In this document: in pieces, positions 1 to 6,876 of the stretch
How the letters are laid out: each line of letters opens with the position of its first letter
How positions within the stretch are numbered: the stretch's first letter is position 1
Source: CAZKGE01 sp964636405
Lineage (GTDB): Bacteria > Bacillota > Clostridia > Christensenellales > CAG-138
NCBI GenBank assembly: GCA_964636405.1
Contig: CAZWSI010000035.1
Location: forward strand, 1-16,791
Direction: 5' to 3'
DNA length: 16,791 nt
Translations under genes and position numbers: made by a program
The notes under the pieces: model-generated
Told to the model about the DNA's origin: nothing
Database searches by the model: none
Seen by the model: only the letters and a program-made list of their open reading frames with translations

Positions 1-1
1 C

Positions 2-544
2 GTGGTGCCGGAGATCATGATTCCGCTCGTGGGCGAAATTAAAGAGCTGGCGTACGTCAAGAACGTCGTGAGCAGAACCGCGCAGCAGGTCATGGACGAA
101 AAGGGCGAAAGCTTCCGATATCTCGTCGGTACCATGATTGAGATTCCGCGCGCGGCCCTGACTGCGGACGAAATCGCGACCGAGGCGGAGTTTTTCTCCT
201 TTGGCACGAACGACTTAAGCCAGATGACCTTCGGCTTCAGCCGAGACGATGCGGGCAAGTTCCTTGGCGCGTATTATGATAAGAAAATCTATGAGTCCGA
301 TCCCTTCGCGCGTCTCGACCAAAAGGGCGTGGGCCGCCTCATCGAAACGGCCGTCAAGCTGGGCCGCCAGACCCGGCCGGATCTCCACTTGGGCATTTGC
401 GGCGAGCACGGCGGCGATCCCTCGTCGATCGAATTCTGCCAGCGTGCCGGGCTGGACTATGTATCCTGCTCGCCCTTCCGCGTGCCCATCGCGCGCCTCG
501 CGGCAGCGCAGGCCAGGATGAAGGCCGATCGGGAAGCAAAGTAG
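2..544 (+). CDS. ppdK: Pyruvate, phosphate dikinase, C-terminal part (5' end outside window)
   Basis: This is the last 180 or so residues of pyruvate phosphate dikinase, the cytoplasmic enzyme that interconverts pyruvate + ATP + phosphate and phosphoenolpyruvate + AMP + pyrophosphate. The visible part is the PEP/pyruvate-binding TIM barrel. It shows the MVPEIMIPLVG strand near the start, then FFSFGTNDLSQMTFGFSRDD, a hallmark of the PEP-utilising enzyme family. Near the end comes GICGEHGGDP, which carries the catalytic cysteine, and then the closing SCSPFRVPIARLAAAQA helix. The family is about 870-900 residues long, so roughly 80% lies upstream of the window. The reading frame is open from base 2, and the GTG there is not a real start. 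A strong hairpin terminator follows the stop codon, so ppdK is the last gene of its transcript. The identification is secure. Confidence 0.96.
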   Translation: MVPEIMIPLVGEIKELAYVKNVVSRTAQQVMDEKGESFRYLVGTMIEIPRAALTADEIATEAEFFSFGTNDLSQMTFGFSRDDAGKFLGAYYDKKIYESDPFARLDQKGVGRLIETAVKLGRQTRPDLHLGICGEHGGDPSSIEFCQRAGLDYVSCSPFRVPIARLAAAQARMKADREAK

Positions 545-575
545 GCTTCCCGCGCACTCGAAATGACCAGCGCCA

Positions 576-611
576 AACGGCCGCCCGGCTCCCCGCCCGG
601 CGGCCGTTTTT
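576..611 (+). terminator. Rho-independent terminator after ppdK
   Basis: The sequence ACGGCCGCC (577-585) pairs with GGCGGCCGT (599-607), giving a 9-bp GC-rich stem followed by a run of five T (607-611). It begins about 30 bases after the ppdK stop codon. Confidence 0.88.
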
Positions 612-627
612 GCGGAAGGCCACTACG

Positions 628-660
628 CCCGCGCCCGCCGCGCGCGCTTTGCGGCGCGGG
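628..660 (+). other. Second GC-rich hairpin in the ppdK-STAS intergenic region
   Basis: CCCGCGCC (628-635) can pair with GGCGCGGG (653-660). A competing inner pairing CGCCGC/GCGGCG also exists. Only a short T stretch follows (GGGGTTTTG), so this may be a back-up terminator for ppdK or simply GC-rich spacer. Its role is uncertain. Confidence 0.4.
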
Positions 661-694
661 TAGGGGTTTTGTCTGGCAGAGCGAGAATCCTGCC

Positions 695-723
695 TTGCGC
701 CGTCGTGCCGGATGCTGTATAGT
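695..723 (+). promoter_or_regulatory. Predicted housekeeping-type promoter of the partner-switching operon
   Basis: TTGCGC (695-700) and TATAGT (718-723) are separated by 17 bases, a good match to the vegetative sigma consensus. Transcription would begin near 730, about 45 bases before the ATG of the STAS gene. It lies downstream of the ppdK terminator, as expected for a new transcript. Confidence 0.6.
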
Positions 724-760
724 ATAGCTGTCCATATTCGTCAAATAATGACAGGAATTC

Positions 761-766
761 AGGAGG
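761..766 (+). promoter_or_regulatory. Ribosome binding site fixing the STAS gene start
   Basis: A perfect AGGAGG lies 8 bases before the ATG at 775. It selects that ATG over the in-frame upstream ATG at 712, which falls inside the promoter and has no such site. Confidence 0.85.
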
Positions 767-774
767 CGCAGCAA

Positions 775-1071
775 ATGACAATTAACAAAACGCAGAACGG
801 GAATGAGATGAGCCTCACGCTGGAGGGCCGTTTGGATACGACCACCGCGCCGCAGCTTGAGGAAGTCCTTGCAGCTTCGCTTGCCGGGGTTGGAAAGCTT
901 GCGCTCGATTTTGCCAACCTGGAGTACATTTCCTCCGCTGGGCTGCGCGTGCTGCTCGCGACGCAGAAAACCATGAACAAGCAGGGAGAAATGGTCATTC
1001 GCCATGTCAACGAGACGGTCGCGGAGGTTTTCGACATGACGGGGTTTTCCGACATTCTGACTCTCGAATAA
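775..1071 (+). CDS. STAS-domain anti-sigma factor antagonist (RsbV/SpoIIAA-like)
   Basis: A 98-residue single-domain STAS protein. In partner switching the unphosphorylated antagonist binds the anti-sigma kinase and frees its target. The kinase inactivates it by serine phosphorylation, and a PP2C phosphatase reactivates it. The sequence has the full fold: strand LTLEGRLDTTTAPQLEE (residues 14-30), LALDFANLEYISSAGLRVLL (42-61) and a C-terminal helix through VAEVFDMTGF. In the ISSAGLR motif, Ser54 aligns with the phosphorylated serine of RsbV and SpoIIAA. It is the first gene of an operon with the matching phosphatase and kinase, so its partners are probably the next two products. The downstream target is not encoded here. 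Confidence 0.93.
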   Translation: MTINKTQNGNEMSLTLEGRLDTTTAPQLEEVLAASLAGVGKLALDFANLEYISSAGLRVLLATQKTMNKQGEMVIRHVNETVAEVFDMTGFSDILTLE

Positions 1072-1101
1072 ACGAGCGGAACGATCGATGCGGTACGCGA
1101 T

Positions 1102-3540
1102 ATGATTTCCGGCTATTTATCCATGACGGTCGCGGCGCTGCTGGTCGTGCTGGCAGTCGTGCTGCTGTATCTTGCCGACCGAAAAACACCGTTCGGCAAG
1201 CTGAAATACTGGGTCAAGCAAGCGGTTTACGGCGTGCTTTTCGGCATGCTTGCGATCGTCGCGACAGAATCCGGCGTGAATATCGACGGCGCCACAATCA
1301 ATGTGCGCGATGCCGCCCCGCTTTGTGCGGGGCTTATTTTTGGCGCGCCGGCCGGCATTATCGCGGGCGTGATCGGCGGCGTGGAGCGCTGGTTTGCCGT
1401 GTACTGGGGCGCGGGCGCGTATACGCGTCTTGCCTGCTCAATTTCGACCGTGCTCGCGGGCCTCTTTGCCGCCGTGATGCGCAAGCATATGTTCGACGAT
1501 AAAAAGCCCTCCTGGTTCTATGGCCTTGCTACGGGCCTTGTGATGGAGGTGCTGCACATGCTCATGATCTTCATCACAAACATGAACGATGTGCGCGACG
1601 CCTTTACCTTCGTGCGCCAGTGCGCGGGGCCGATGATCCTGTTTAACGGCTTGACCGTACTCGTTTCGGTACTGGCCGTCGCGCTGATTGGAAAGGAGCC
1701 GGTTTCCCTGCGCAGGGAGCAAAAAAAGCTTTCGCAAGCCTTCCAGCGCGGCCTGCTTCTCTGCGTCGTGATCGCCTTTTGCATTACCTGCTTTTTCACC
1801 GTCGTGCTGCAAACCAAGCTCTCGGAAGACGATGCGGAAAACCTGCTTGCGCTCAACATACGCGATGTGCGCGCGGATATCCGCGACGCGTCGGATGAAA
1901 ATTTACTGCGCATCACCCGGGAGGTCGCCGAAAAGCTGGACGCGGCCGTGACGCGGGATGGGATGAGCACGCTGCTTACACCGCTTGCAAAGCAATATCA
2001 TATTGCGGAAATTGATCTCATTGGAGCGGACGGGCTTATTACGGCCAGTACGAATCCCGATTTTGTGGGCTTTGACATGGCAAGCGGCGAGCAGTCCGCT
2101 GCGTTTCTTGTGCTGCTTAACGGCACGGAGGCGCTGGTGCAGGACTATCAGTCCATTAGCTACGATACCGCGATCTCCCGCAAATATGCAGGCGTCGCTC
2201 TTGCGCAGGGCGGGTTTGTGCAGGTTGGTTACGACGCGGAGAATTTCCAGCGGGATATCGGGGAAACGGTTGTCGGGCTCACGCGCAATCGCCATGTGGG
2301 CGAAAACGGCTGCATCATCATTTGCGACGAAAGCTGGGCTATCGTCAGCGATCGAAACGGCTTCGAGGGGCAAAACCTTGAGAAAACCGGCATTTGGATC
2401 GATCGGGCGACCATGCCGCAGGAGACCTGCTTTACGGCTGAGGTGTATGGCGACGGTTCGCTGTGCATGTACGCCGTTACAGAGGGCTATACCATCATTG
2501 CGGCCATGCCGCGCGACGAAGCCATGTTTCTGCGCGACGTATCGGTCTATGTGATGGCGTTTATGGAAATCATCCTGTTCGCGGCGCTCTTTGTGCTCAT
2601 TTACTTTCTAATTAAGCGTCTTGTGGTCGATAATATCCGTCAGATCAACCGTTCGCTTGGACTGATTACGAACGGAAATCTGAATGTGCAGGTAGACGTG
2701 CGCTCAAACGAAGAATTTGCCTCGCTTTCGGACGATATCAACTCCACCGTGCTCACGCTTAAGCAGTATATCGCCGAGGCGGCCGCGCGGATTGACAAGG
2801 AGCTGGAATTTGCGCGGGCGATTCAGCTTTCCGCGCTGCCGTCGGTCTTTCCGCCCTACCCGAGCCGCAGCGATTTTGAGCTTTACGCGCGCATGGACGC
2901 AGCCAAAGAGGTCGGCGGCGACTTCTACGATTTTTATCTGCTCCGGGCCGATCAGCTCGTGTTCCTCATCGCCGACGTTTCCGGCAAGGGCATTCCCGCC
3001 GCCATGTTTATGATGACGGCAAAAACGCTGATTAAGAGCCTCGTAGAATCCGGCGCGGACATGGCGCAGGTGCTTTCGCTGGCCAACGGGAAGCTCTGCG
3101 AGAACAACGACGCGGGCATGTTCGTAACCGCGTGGCTCGGCGTGCTGAATACGCACACGGGGCGCGTCTCTTATGCAAGCGCCGGACACAATCCGCCGCT
3201 TGTGCGGCACGCAGGCGCGGGCTTTGCCTATCACAGGTCCCGAGCGGGCTTTGTGTTGGGCGGAATGGAGGGGACCCGGTATCGCTGCGGCGAATTGCAA
3301 CTGGAGCCGGGCGATATGATCTTTTTGTACACGGACGGCGTGACCGAGGCGACCGACAGCCAGAACCGTCTGTATGGCGATGAGCGGCTGGAAACCGTGC
3401 TCAACGCGCACCCGGACGCGAACGTAGAGCGGCTTACGGGGCTGATTAAACGCGATATCGATCTGTTTGCGGGCGATGCGCCGCAATTTGACGATATCAC
3501 CATGCTGGCGCTGCAATACAAGGGAGGGCCGAAGGAATGA
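1102..3540 (+). CDS. Membrane sensor PP2C (SpoIIE/RsbU-type) serine phosphatase with 5TM-LYT-like, Cache-like and HAMP domains
   Basis: An 812-residue membrane phosphatase expected to dephosphorylate the STAS antagonist encoded just upstream. Residues 1-205 are a multi-helix region resembling the 5TM receptor of LytS, including the NVRDAAPLCAGLIFGAPAG stretch and a following GGVERW. A helix at about 217-237 leads into an extracellular region (about 238-485) with two Cache-like segments (around 302-330 and 399-426). A helix at about 486-507 then leads into a HAMP linker (about 507-565) and the PP2C domain (about 566-806). PP2C metal ligands are visible: GGDFYD (605-610), IADVSGKG with Asp625, YTDG with Asp745 and FDDIT with Asp797/798. 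The start codon at 1102 has no clear ribosome binding site and follows the STAS stop in the same frame. The stop overlaps the kinase start (ATGA), implying coupled translation. The phosphatase assignment is firm; the ligand is unknown. Confidence 0.92.
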   Translation: MISGYLSMTVAALLVVLAVVLLYLADRKTPFGKLKYWVKQAVYGVLFGMLAIVATESGVNIDGATINVRDAAPLCAGLIFGAPAGIIAGVIGGVERWFAVYWGAGAYTRLACSISTVLAGLFAAVMRKHMFDDKKPSWFYGLATGLVMEVLHMLMIFITNMNDVRDAFTFVRQCAGPMILFNGLTVLVSVLAVALIGKEPVSLRREQKKLSQAFQRGLLLCVVIAFCITCFFTVVLQTKLSEDDAENLLALNIRDVRADIRDASDENLLRITREVAEKLDAAVTRDGMSTLLTPLAKQYHIAEIDLIGADGLITASTNPDFVGFDMASGEQSAAFLVLLNGTEALVQDYQSISYDTAISRKYAGVALAQGGFVQVGYDAENFQRDIGETVVGLTRNRHVGENGCIIICDESWAIVSDRNGFEGQNLEKTGIWIDRATMPQETCFTAEVYGDGSLCMYAVTEGYTIIAAMPRDEAMFLRDVSVYVMAFMEIILFAALFVLIYFLIKRLVVDNIRQINRSLGLITNGNLNVQVDVRSNEEFASLSDDINSTVLTLKQYIAEAAARIDKELEFARAIQLSALPSVFPPYPSRSDFELYARMDAAKEVGGDFYDFYLLRADQLVFLIADVSGKGIPAAMFMMTAKTLIKSLVESGADMAQVLSLANGKLCENNDAGMFVTAWLGVLNTHTGRVSYASAGHNPPLVRHAGAGFAYHRSRAGFVLGGMEGTRYRCGELQLEPGDMIFLYTDGVTEATDSQNRLYGDERLETVLNAHPDANVERLTGLIKRDIDLFAGDAPQFDDITMLALQYKGGPKE

Positions 3541-3932
3541 AGGAGCTTATGCTTGCTCCCAGGCTTGAAAGCGTGGGGGAGGCGACCGCGTTCGTTGAGG
3601 AAGCGCTTCTGGAATGCGGCTGCCCCATGAAGATCATCATGAAAATGAATATCGTGGCGGACGAGCTGTTTTCCAACATCGCGCGCTACAGTGGGGCAAG
3701 CGAAACAAGGGTGCTTTGCGGCGTAGAGAAGGGTTCGGCTGTGCTTCGGCTTTCCGACGACGGCAAGCCTTATGATCCAACCGCGCAAAGGGAGCCCGAT
3801 ACCGCGCTCTCCGCCGAGGCGCGCGGCGTCGGCGGCTTGGGCATCCATATGGTAAAAAAGCTGATGGACACGGTCGAATACTCCTACATAGAAGGGAAAA
3901 ACACGCTCACCGTGCGCAAATCGATCTCCTGA
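3537..3932 (+). CDS. Anti-sigma factor serine kinase, RsbW/SpoIIAB-like (GHKL ATPase)
   Basis: A 131-residue GHKL-type ATP-binding protein. Such kinases hold a sigma factor or other regulator inactive and phosphorylate their STAS antagonist. The N box is DELFSNIARYS (Glu43 and Asn47), the G1 box is DDGKPYDP (74-81) and the G2 box is GVGGLGIHMVKKLMD (97-111), so all nucleotide-binding motifs are intact. The ATG overlaps the phosphatase stop by four bases (ATGA), and GGAGGG lies just upstream inside the previous gene. The three genes therefore form a complete antagonist-phosphatase-kinase module. No sigma factor or other output gene follows; the next gene is on the opposite strand. The gene ends only 10 bases from the converging cyclase stop, and no terminator fits between them. 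Confidence 0.92.
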   Translation: MKELMLAPRLESVGEATAFVEEALLECGCPMKIIMKMNIVADELFSNIARYSGASETRVLCGVEKGSAVLRLSDDGKPYDPTAQREPDTALSAEARGVGGLGIHMVKKLMDTVEYSYIEGKNTLTVRKSIS

Positions 3933-3942
3933 CGGGCGGCGA

Positions 3943-5340
3943 TTATGCGCCGTGCGCGTGATACCACGCCTCAAAGCCGGCGGGCAGCGCGGTAAAACGC
4001 AGCAAATAACCGTTTTCCTCCACGGACAGAACCTTACAAAACAGCTTCCCGTCGGCCTCAAGCTGAAGGTTGTCGAAGGGCTGTAAGGCTGCGTCGGTCT
4101 TTAGCAGCGCGCCCGTCCGCGAGAGCGCGGTGAGCAAGCCGACGCTTGCTTCCGGGGTACAATGCTTATCGCGTATGGGCAGAAAAACGATCTCTGTCGC
4201 CGCTTTCAGGGGCCGGGGCGGCTCGTCGCGCTGGATGCAGCGCACGTCGTACGCGCCGCCGATGCCGGTTACGTCGGAAATAATCAGCGGCGCAGCCGTT
4301 CCCTTGGGATAGATTTCCAGCTCCCGTGTAATTTCAAGCGGCGTGCTTGCCATGGCCCTGGTTTGCGGCGCGATGAGCACCTGACCGCCGACGGTATAGC
4401 TTTCGATGCGGCCGCAGAGGTTGACGTGGCTGCCCACCACACCGTATTTTGTGCGCTTTTCGGAGCCGATGTTGCCCACGATGACCTCGCCTGTGTTTAC
4501 ACCAATACCCATTTCCAACGCGGGATAGCCCCGCGCAAGGTTCCATTCGTTCACCTGCTCCATGCGTGCTTGCATGTCAACGGCGGCGGCAATCGCGTCC
4601 GCGGCGTGCGTGTCGCTTTGTGCGGGCGCGCCAAACACGGCCATGATGCCGTCGCCGATAAACTCGATGATGGTGCCGCCCCGGCGCTGGATGCTCTCGG
4701 TCATTTCGCCGAGATAGTGATTCAGCATAGAGATAAGGCTTTGCGCCTCCATCCGCTCGCTCAGCGCCGTAAAGCCGCGCAGATCGCTCATGAGCACGGT
4801 CAGCGTGCGCTTCCTGCCGCCGAGCGCAAGGCCGTCCGGCGTGTCGAGCAATTGCTTGACAATTTCGTCGGAAAGAAAGCGGCCGAAGGTTTCGCTGATG
4901 AGCGCGTTGCGCATGGCAAGCTGCTCGTTGAGAAGCCGGATGCGCTCCATGGCCAGCACCGCGTCCCGCAGCTCGACCAACTCGGAAATATCACGCAACA
5001 CCGCGATCACGCCGATTTTCGTTTCGCCGTCGTGCAGGAAGGAGGTGGTCACGTCGAGCTGCTTTGTTGCCGAGCCCGTGAAGAAGGGCACCACACGCTC
5101 GTGCGTAACGGCGGTATCGTACACCGCGTCGAGCACCGTTTGATTAAAGGCGTCGTTTTCGGAGTATTCAAAAAAACAGCGCGCGAAGGGCTGCCCGATC
5201 AACGCCTCCGGCTTTCGTTCCAGTATTCTGGCAGCGGCCGGATTGAGCGAATGAATCTTTCCGTCGAAGCGGATGGTCATAACGCCCTCGGACATATCGC
5301 GGATGATGCTTTGATGGATCAGCTCTTGGTCGCGCTCCAC
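3943..5340 (-). CDS. PAS domain-class III nucleotidyl cyclase with C-terminal PilZ-like extension
   Basis: A 465-residue soluble protein starting with GTG, 7 bases after GGAGGG. Residues 1-125 are a PAS domain ending in a typical IAVLRDISE strand. A helical linker (125-165) leads into the class III cyclase domain (about 175-365). Metal-binding Asp186 (SDLRGF) and Asp230 (FIGDGIMAVFG) are present, as are transition-state Asn307 and Arg311 (VNLCGR). The purine-selecting positions are Glu226 and Gly300, where adenylate cyclases usually have Lys and Asp/Thr. Glu at the first position is typical of guanylate cyclases, so the product may be cGMP. Residues about 385-455 (LSRTGALL, then a strand pattern ending LLRFT) look weakly like a PilZ beta-barrel; this part is a guess. 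It is the last gene of an operon whose first gene encodes a cyclic-nucleotide-binding protein. Confidence 0.9.
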   Translation of the reverse strand: MERDQELIHQSIIRDMSEGVMTIRFDGKIHSLNPAAARILERKPEALIGQPFARCFFEYSENDAFNQTVLDAVYDTAVTHERVVPFFTGSATKQLDVTTSFLHDGETKIGVIAVLRDISELVELRDAVLAMERIRLLNEQLAMRNALISETFGRFLSDEIVKQLLDTPDGLALGGRKRTLTVLMSDLRGFTALSERMEAQSLISMLNHYLGEMTESIQRRGGTIIEFIGDGIMAVFGAPAQSDTHAADAIAAAVDMQARMEQVNEWNLARGYPALEMGIGVNTGEVIVGNIGSEKRTKYGVVGSHVNLCGRIESYTVGGQVLIAPQTRAMASTPLEITRELEIYPKGTAAPLIISDVTGIGGAYDVRCIQRDEPPRPLKAATEIVFLPIRDKHCTPEASVGLLTALSRTGALLKTDAALQPFDNLQLEADGKLFCKVLSVEENGYLLRFTALPAGFEAWYHAHGA

Positions 5341-5343
5341 AGC

Positions 5344-6126
5344 CTAGCCCTCCGTTCCAAAGTATCCGCGTTCGCGCAGAAAAGCAAGGGAGCGCGCAAC
5401 CGAAGCCATGCTGTCAACCTCAAGCGTGAACACGGCGGGCGCGCGGCAATCGCGCCAAAGCCTGTCGGCAAGCGCCCACTCCACGCAGCCTGCGCCCAGG
5501 GCGAGATGGTCGTCAAAGCGCGCGTTGTTGTCCGAAAGATGGAGGCAGGCAAGGTGCGAACCTAGCGCCTCAAACCAGCGCGCAAGCGGCGCGCGCGAAT
5601 AATTGGCATGCCCAATGTCGAGGCAGACCCGGACACGCTCGCTATTCGCGCGGCGCATAAGGAGCAAAAGCGGGTCGGGATCCAGATCCGCGCTGTTCTC
5701 CACGCACACGGTAAGGCCGTATTCGTCCGCAAGCGCCGCATAAAAAGCCGCGCATTGCTCCGCCCAGCCAGAAAGATACGCCTCGCTCCTCAGAAAGGGG
5801 AAGGCGCTGGCATGAAAAACGATCTGCCTTGCGCCCAGGGCCGCCGCGAGCGCGCAGCTTTTGTGGCAACTCGATTGTGAAACGCGGCGAATATCCGCAT
5901 CGCCGCTTGCGGGGTTGTTGTCGATAAAAGCGCCGTGCAGCGAGAAGACAAGGCCGCTTGCACGATACCAAGCCAGGCAGTCCGCGTAAAGCGCGCCGCC
6001 GTCCAGCACGGGAGGCGCGGAGAACTCCAGCGCCTCGTAAAGCAGGCCCTCCCGCCGCGCAAAAGCCGACCAGACTTCGCCAGAGCGGTATTCGGGCTGT
6101 ATGAGAAAAAAGGATTGGATTCCCAA
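5344..6126 (-). CDS. Sugar phosphate isomerase/epimerase-like TIM-barrel protein (AP endonuclease 2 superfamily)
   Basis: A 260-residue protein of the xylose-isomerase-like TIM-barrel superfamily, which covers sugar isomerases, epimerases, dehydratases and endonuclease IV. Barrel landmarks in order are LEFSAPPVLD, VFSLHGAFIDNNP, LGARQIVFHAS, LTVCVENSADLDPDPLLLL, VCLDIGHANYS, LACLHLSDNNARFDDH and VFTLEVD. The Glu of CVEN, Asp and His of DIGHAN and the His of LHLSDN match the usual metal ligands. The start is uncertain. I chose TTG at 6126, four bases after the stop of the upstream gene, because LGIQSFFLIQ is where this family's first strand should begin. An ATG at 6204 or 6198 would add about 25 unfamily-like residues overlapping the upstream gene. 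The stop lies 3 bases before the cyclase GTG, so the two are probably co-translated. The substrate cannot be inferred. Confidence 0.8.
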   Translation of the reverse strand: MGIQSFFLIQPEYRSGEVWSAFARREGLLYEALEFSAPPVLDGGALYADCLAWYRASGLVFSLHGAFIDNNPASGDADIRRVSQSSCHKSCALAAALGARQIVFHASAFPFLRSEAYLSGWAEQCAAFYAALADEYGLTVCVENSADLDPDPLLLLMRRANSERVRVCLDIGHANYSRAPLARWFEALGSHLACLHLSDNNARFDDHLALGAGCVEWALADRLWRDCRAPAVFTLEVDSMASVARSLAFLRERGYFGTEG

Positions 6127-6130
6127 ACGC

Positions 6131-6648
6131 TTACATGTGCCCAGCGTGGAGGCCCGGCCAGTACATGTCTTGATAGACGGCGGTGGCGTCGTATGCATCG
6201 GCAAAACGTTTGAGCTGCTCTTTCAGCCAGCCGCTCTTTTCCTTCCCGGTCTTTTCAGCATCCACGGTTTCCGCGGCAACCTTGCAGGCGTCCATATAGT
6301 CCCGCGTCAGCTCGCGGATGCGGCCGCTCATATGCTGCATGATGGCAAGCACCTTGTCGGGCTGCTCGCTGAAATACGCGCCGAAGGTTTTGTCCGTGAT
6401 GATCCGCGCCTCGGTGAAATCCAGCGCGACGGCCGACGCCGAGCGCGACATGGCGTCCACAAGGCCCATTTCGCAAAGCACGCGCCCGGGCCAAGCTCTG
6501 TAAGCAGCTTTTCGGAGGGCTGTCCATAGTTAGCGTAAATGCCGACCTTGCCTTGCAGGATGTCGTACATGCACATTTCAAAGCTGCCCTGCTTAAAAAT
6601 GACGTCGCCCGAAAGATAGCTTCTGGTCTCCAGCTCTTTGTTTTCCAT
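6131..6648 (-). pseudogene. Stand-alone cyclic nucleotide-binding domain protein, frameshifted
   Basis: A CRP-type cyclic nucleotide-binding fold without the helix-turn-helix domain; about 172 residues if the frame is repaired. The first reading frame starts at ATG 6648 (AAGGA ribosome site 8 bases upstream) and encodes LSGDVIFKQG, MYDILQGKVGIY and LLTELGPGACF. The second frame continues EMGLVDAMSRSASAVAL, FGAYFSEQPDKVLAIMQHMSGRIREL and ends HAGHM. The switch is at about 6474-6475: the strand reads TTTGCGAA where TTTGGCGAA would give the family's FGEM motif, so one G is missing. Without correction the protein stops after about 106 residues. CRP-like regulators continue into a DNA-binding domain; here the C-helix is followed by a charged tail (KTGKEKSGWLKEQL), so it is probably not a transcription factor. 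It is the first gene of the operon with the TIM-barrel and cyclase genes. A true mutation and a sequencing error are both possible. Confidence 0.82.
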
Positions 6649-6727
6649 TTGATACGTCCTTTCTTCTGCCGCTTGGCGCGTAGGCGTCCATGCGAAAAAT
6701 GCCTGCATGCGTCTGACAGACAACAGT

Positions 6728-6757
6728 ATTATAAAACGGGGAACGGGTCGAGCGCAA
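6728..6757 (-). promoter_or_regulatory. Predicted promoter of the cyclic-nucleotide operon
   Basis: On the minus strand TTGCGC (6757-6752) is followed after 18 bases by a perfect TATAAT (6733-6728). Transcription would start near 6721, leaving a leader of about 70 bases before the ATG at 6648. Confidence 0.65.
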
Positions 6758-6798
6758 CCGGCTTGCGCACAAAAAGGAGAATTACGTCGTATCGGAAC

Positions 6799-6834
6799 AA
6801 AAAATAGAAGGGATGGTTCGTCCATCCCTTCTAT
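6799..6834 (-). terminator. Rho-independent terminator of the split-barrel gene
   Basis: A perfect 13-bp inverted repeat (6804-6816 with 6822-6834) with the loop TTCGT is followed on the minus strand by six T and then GTT. It lies about 40 bases after the stop at 6877 and just upstream of the promoter of the cyclic-nucleotide operon. Confidence 0.92.
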
Positions 6835-6876
6835 GGCCGAGAACGAAGGAGCGGCCGGCATCGGCGCCGGCGCGCG

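Noticed and set aside
4162..5565. Long plus-strand open frame of 467 codons opposite the cyclase and TIM-barrel genes
   Set aside because: It mirrors two well-recognised minus-strand genes, is rich in His/Arg/Ala typical of antisense frames in GC-rich DNA, and shows no family motif.
6468..6482. Programmed -1 frameshifting in the cyclic-nucleotide receiver gene
   Set aside because: The local sequence TGCTTTGCG is not a slippery heptamer, and slippage would give FCEM rather than the family's FGEM. A simple one-base loss explains the data better.
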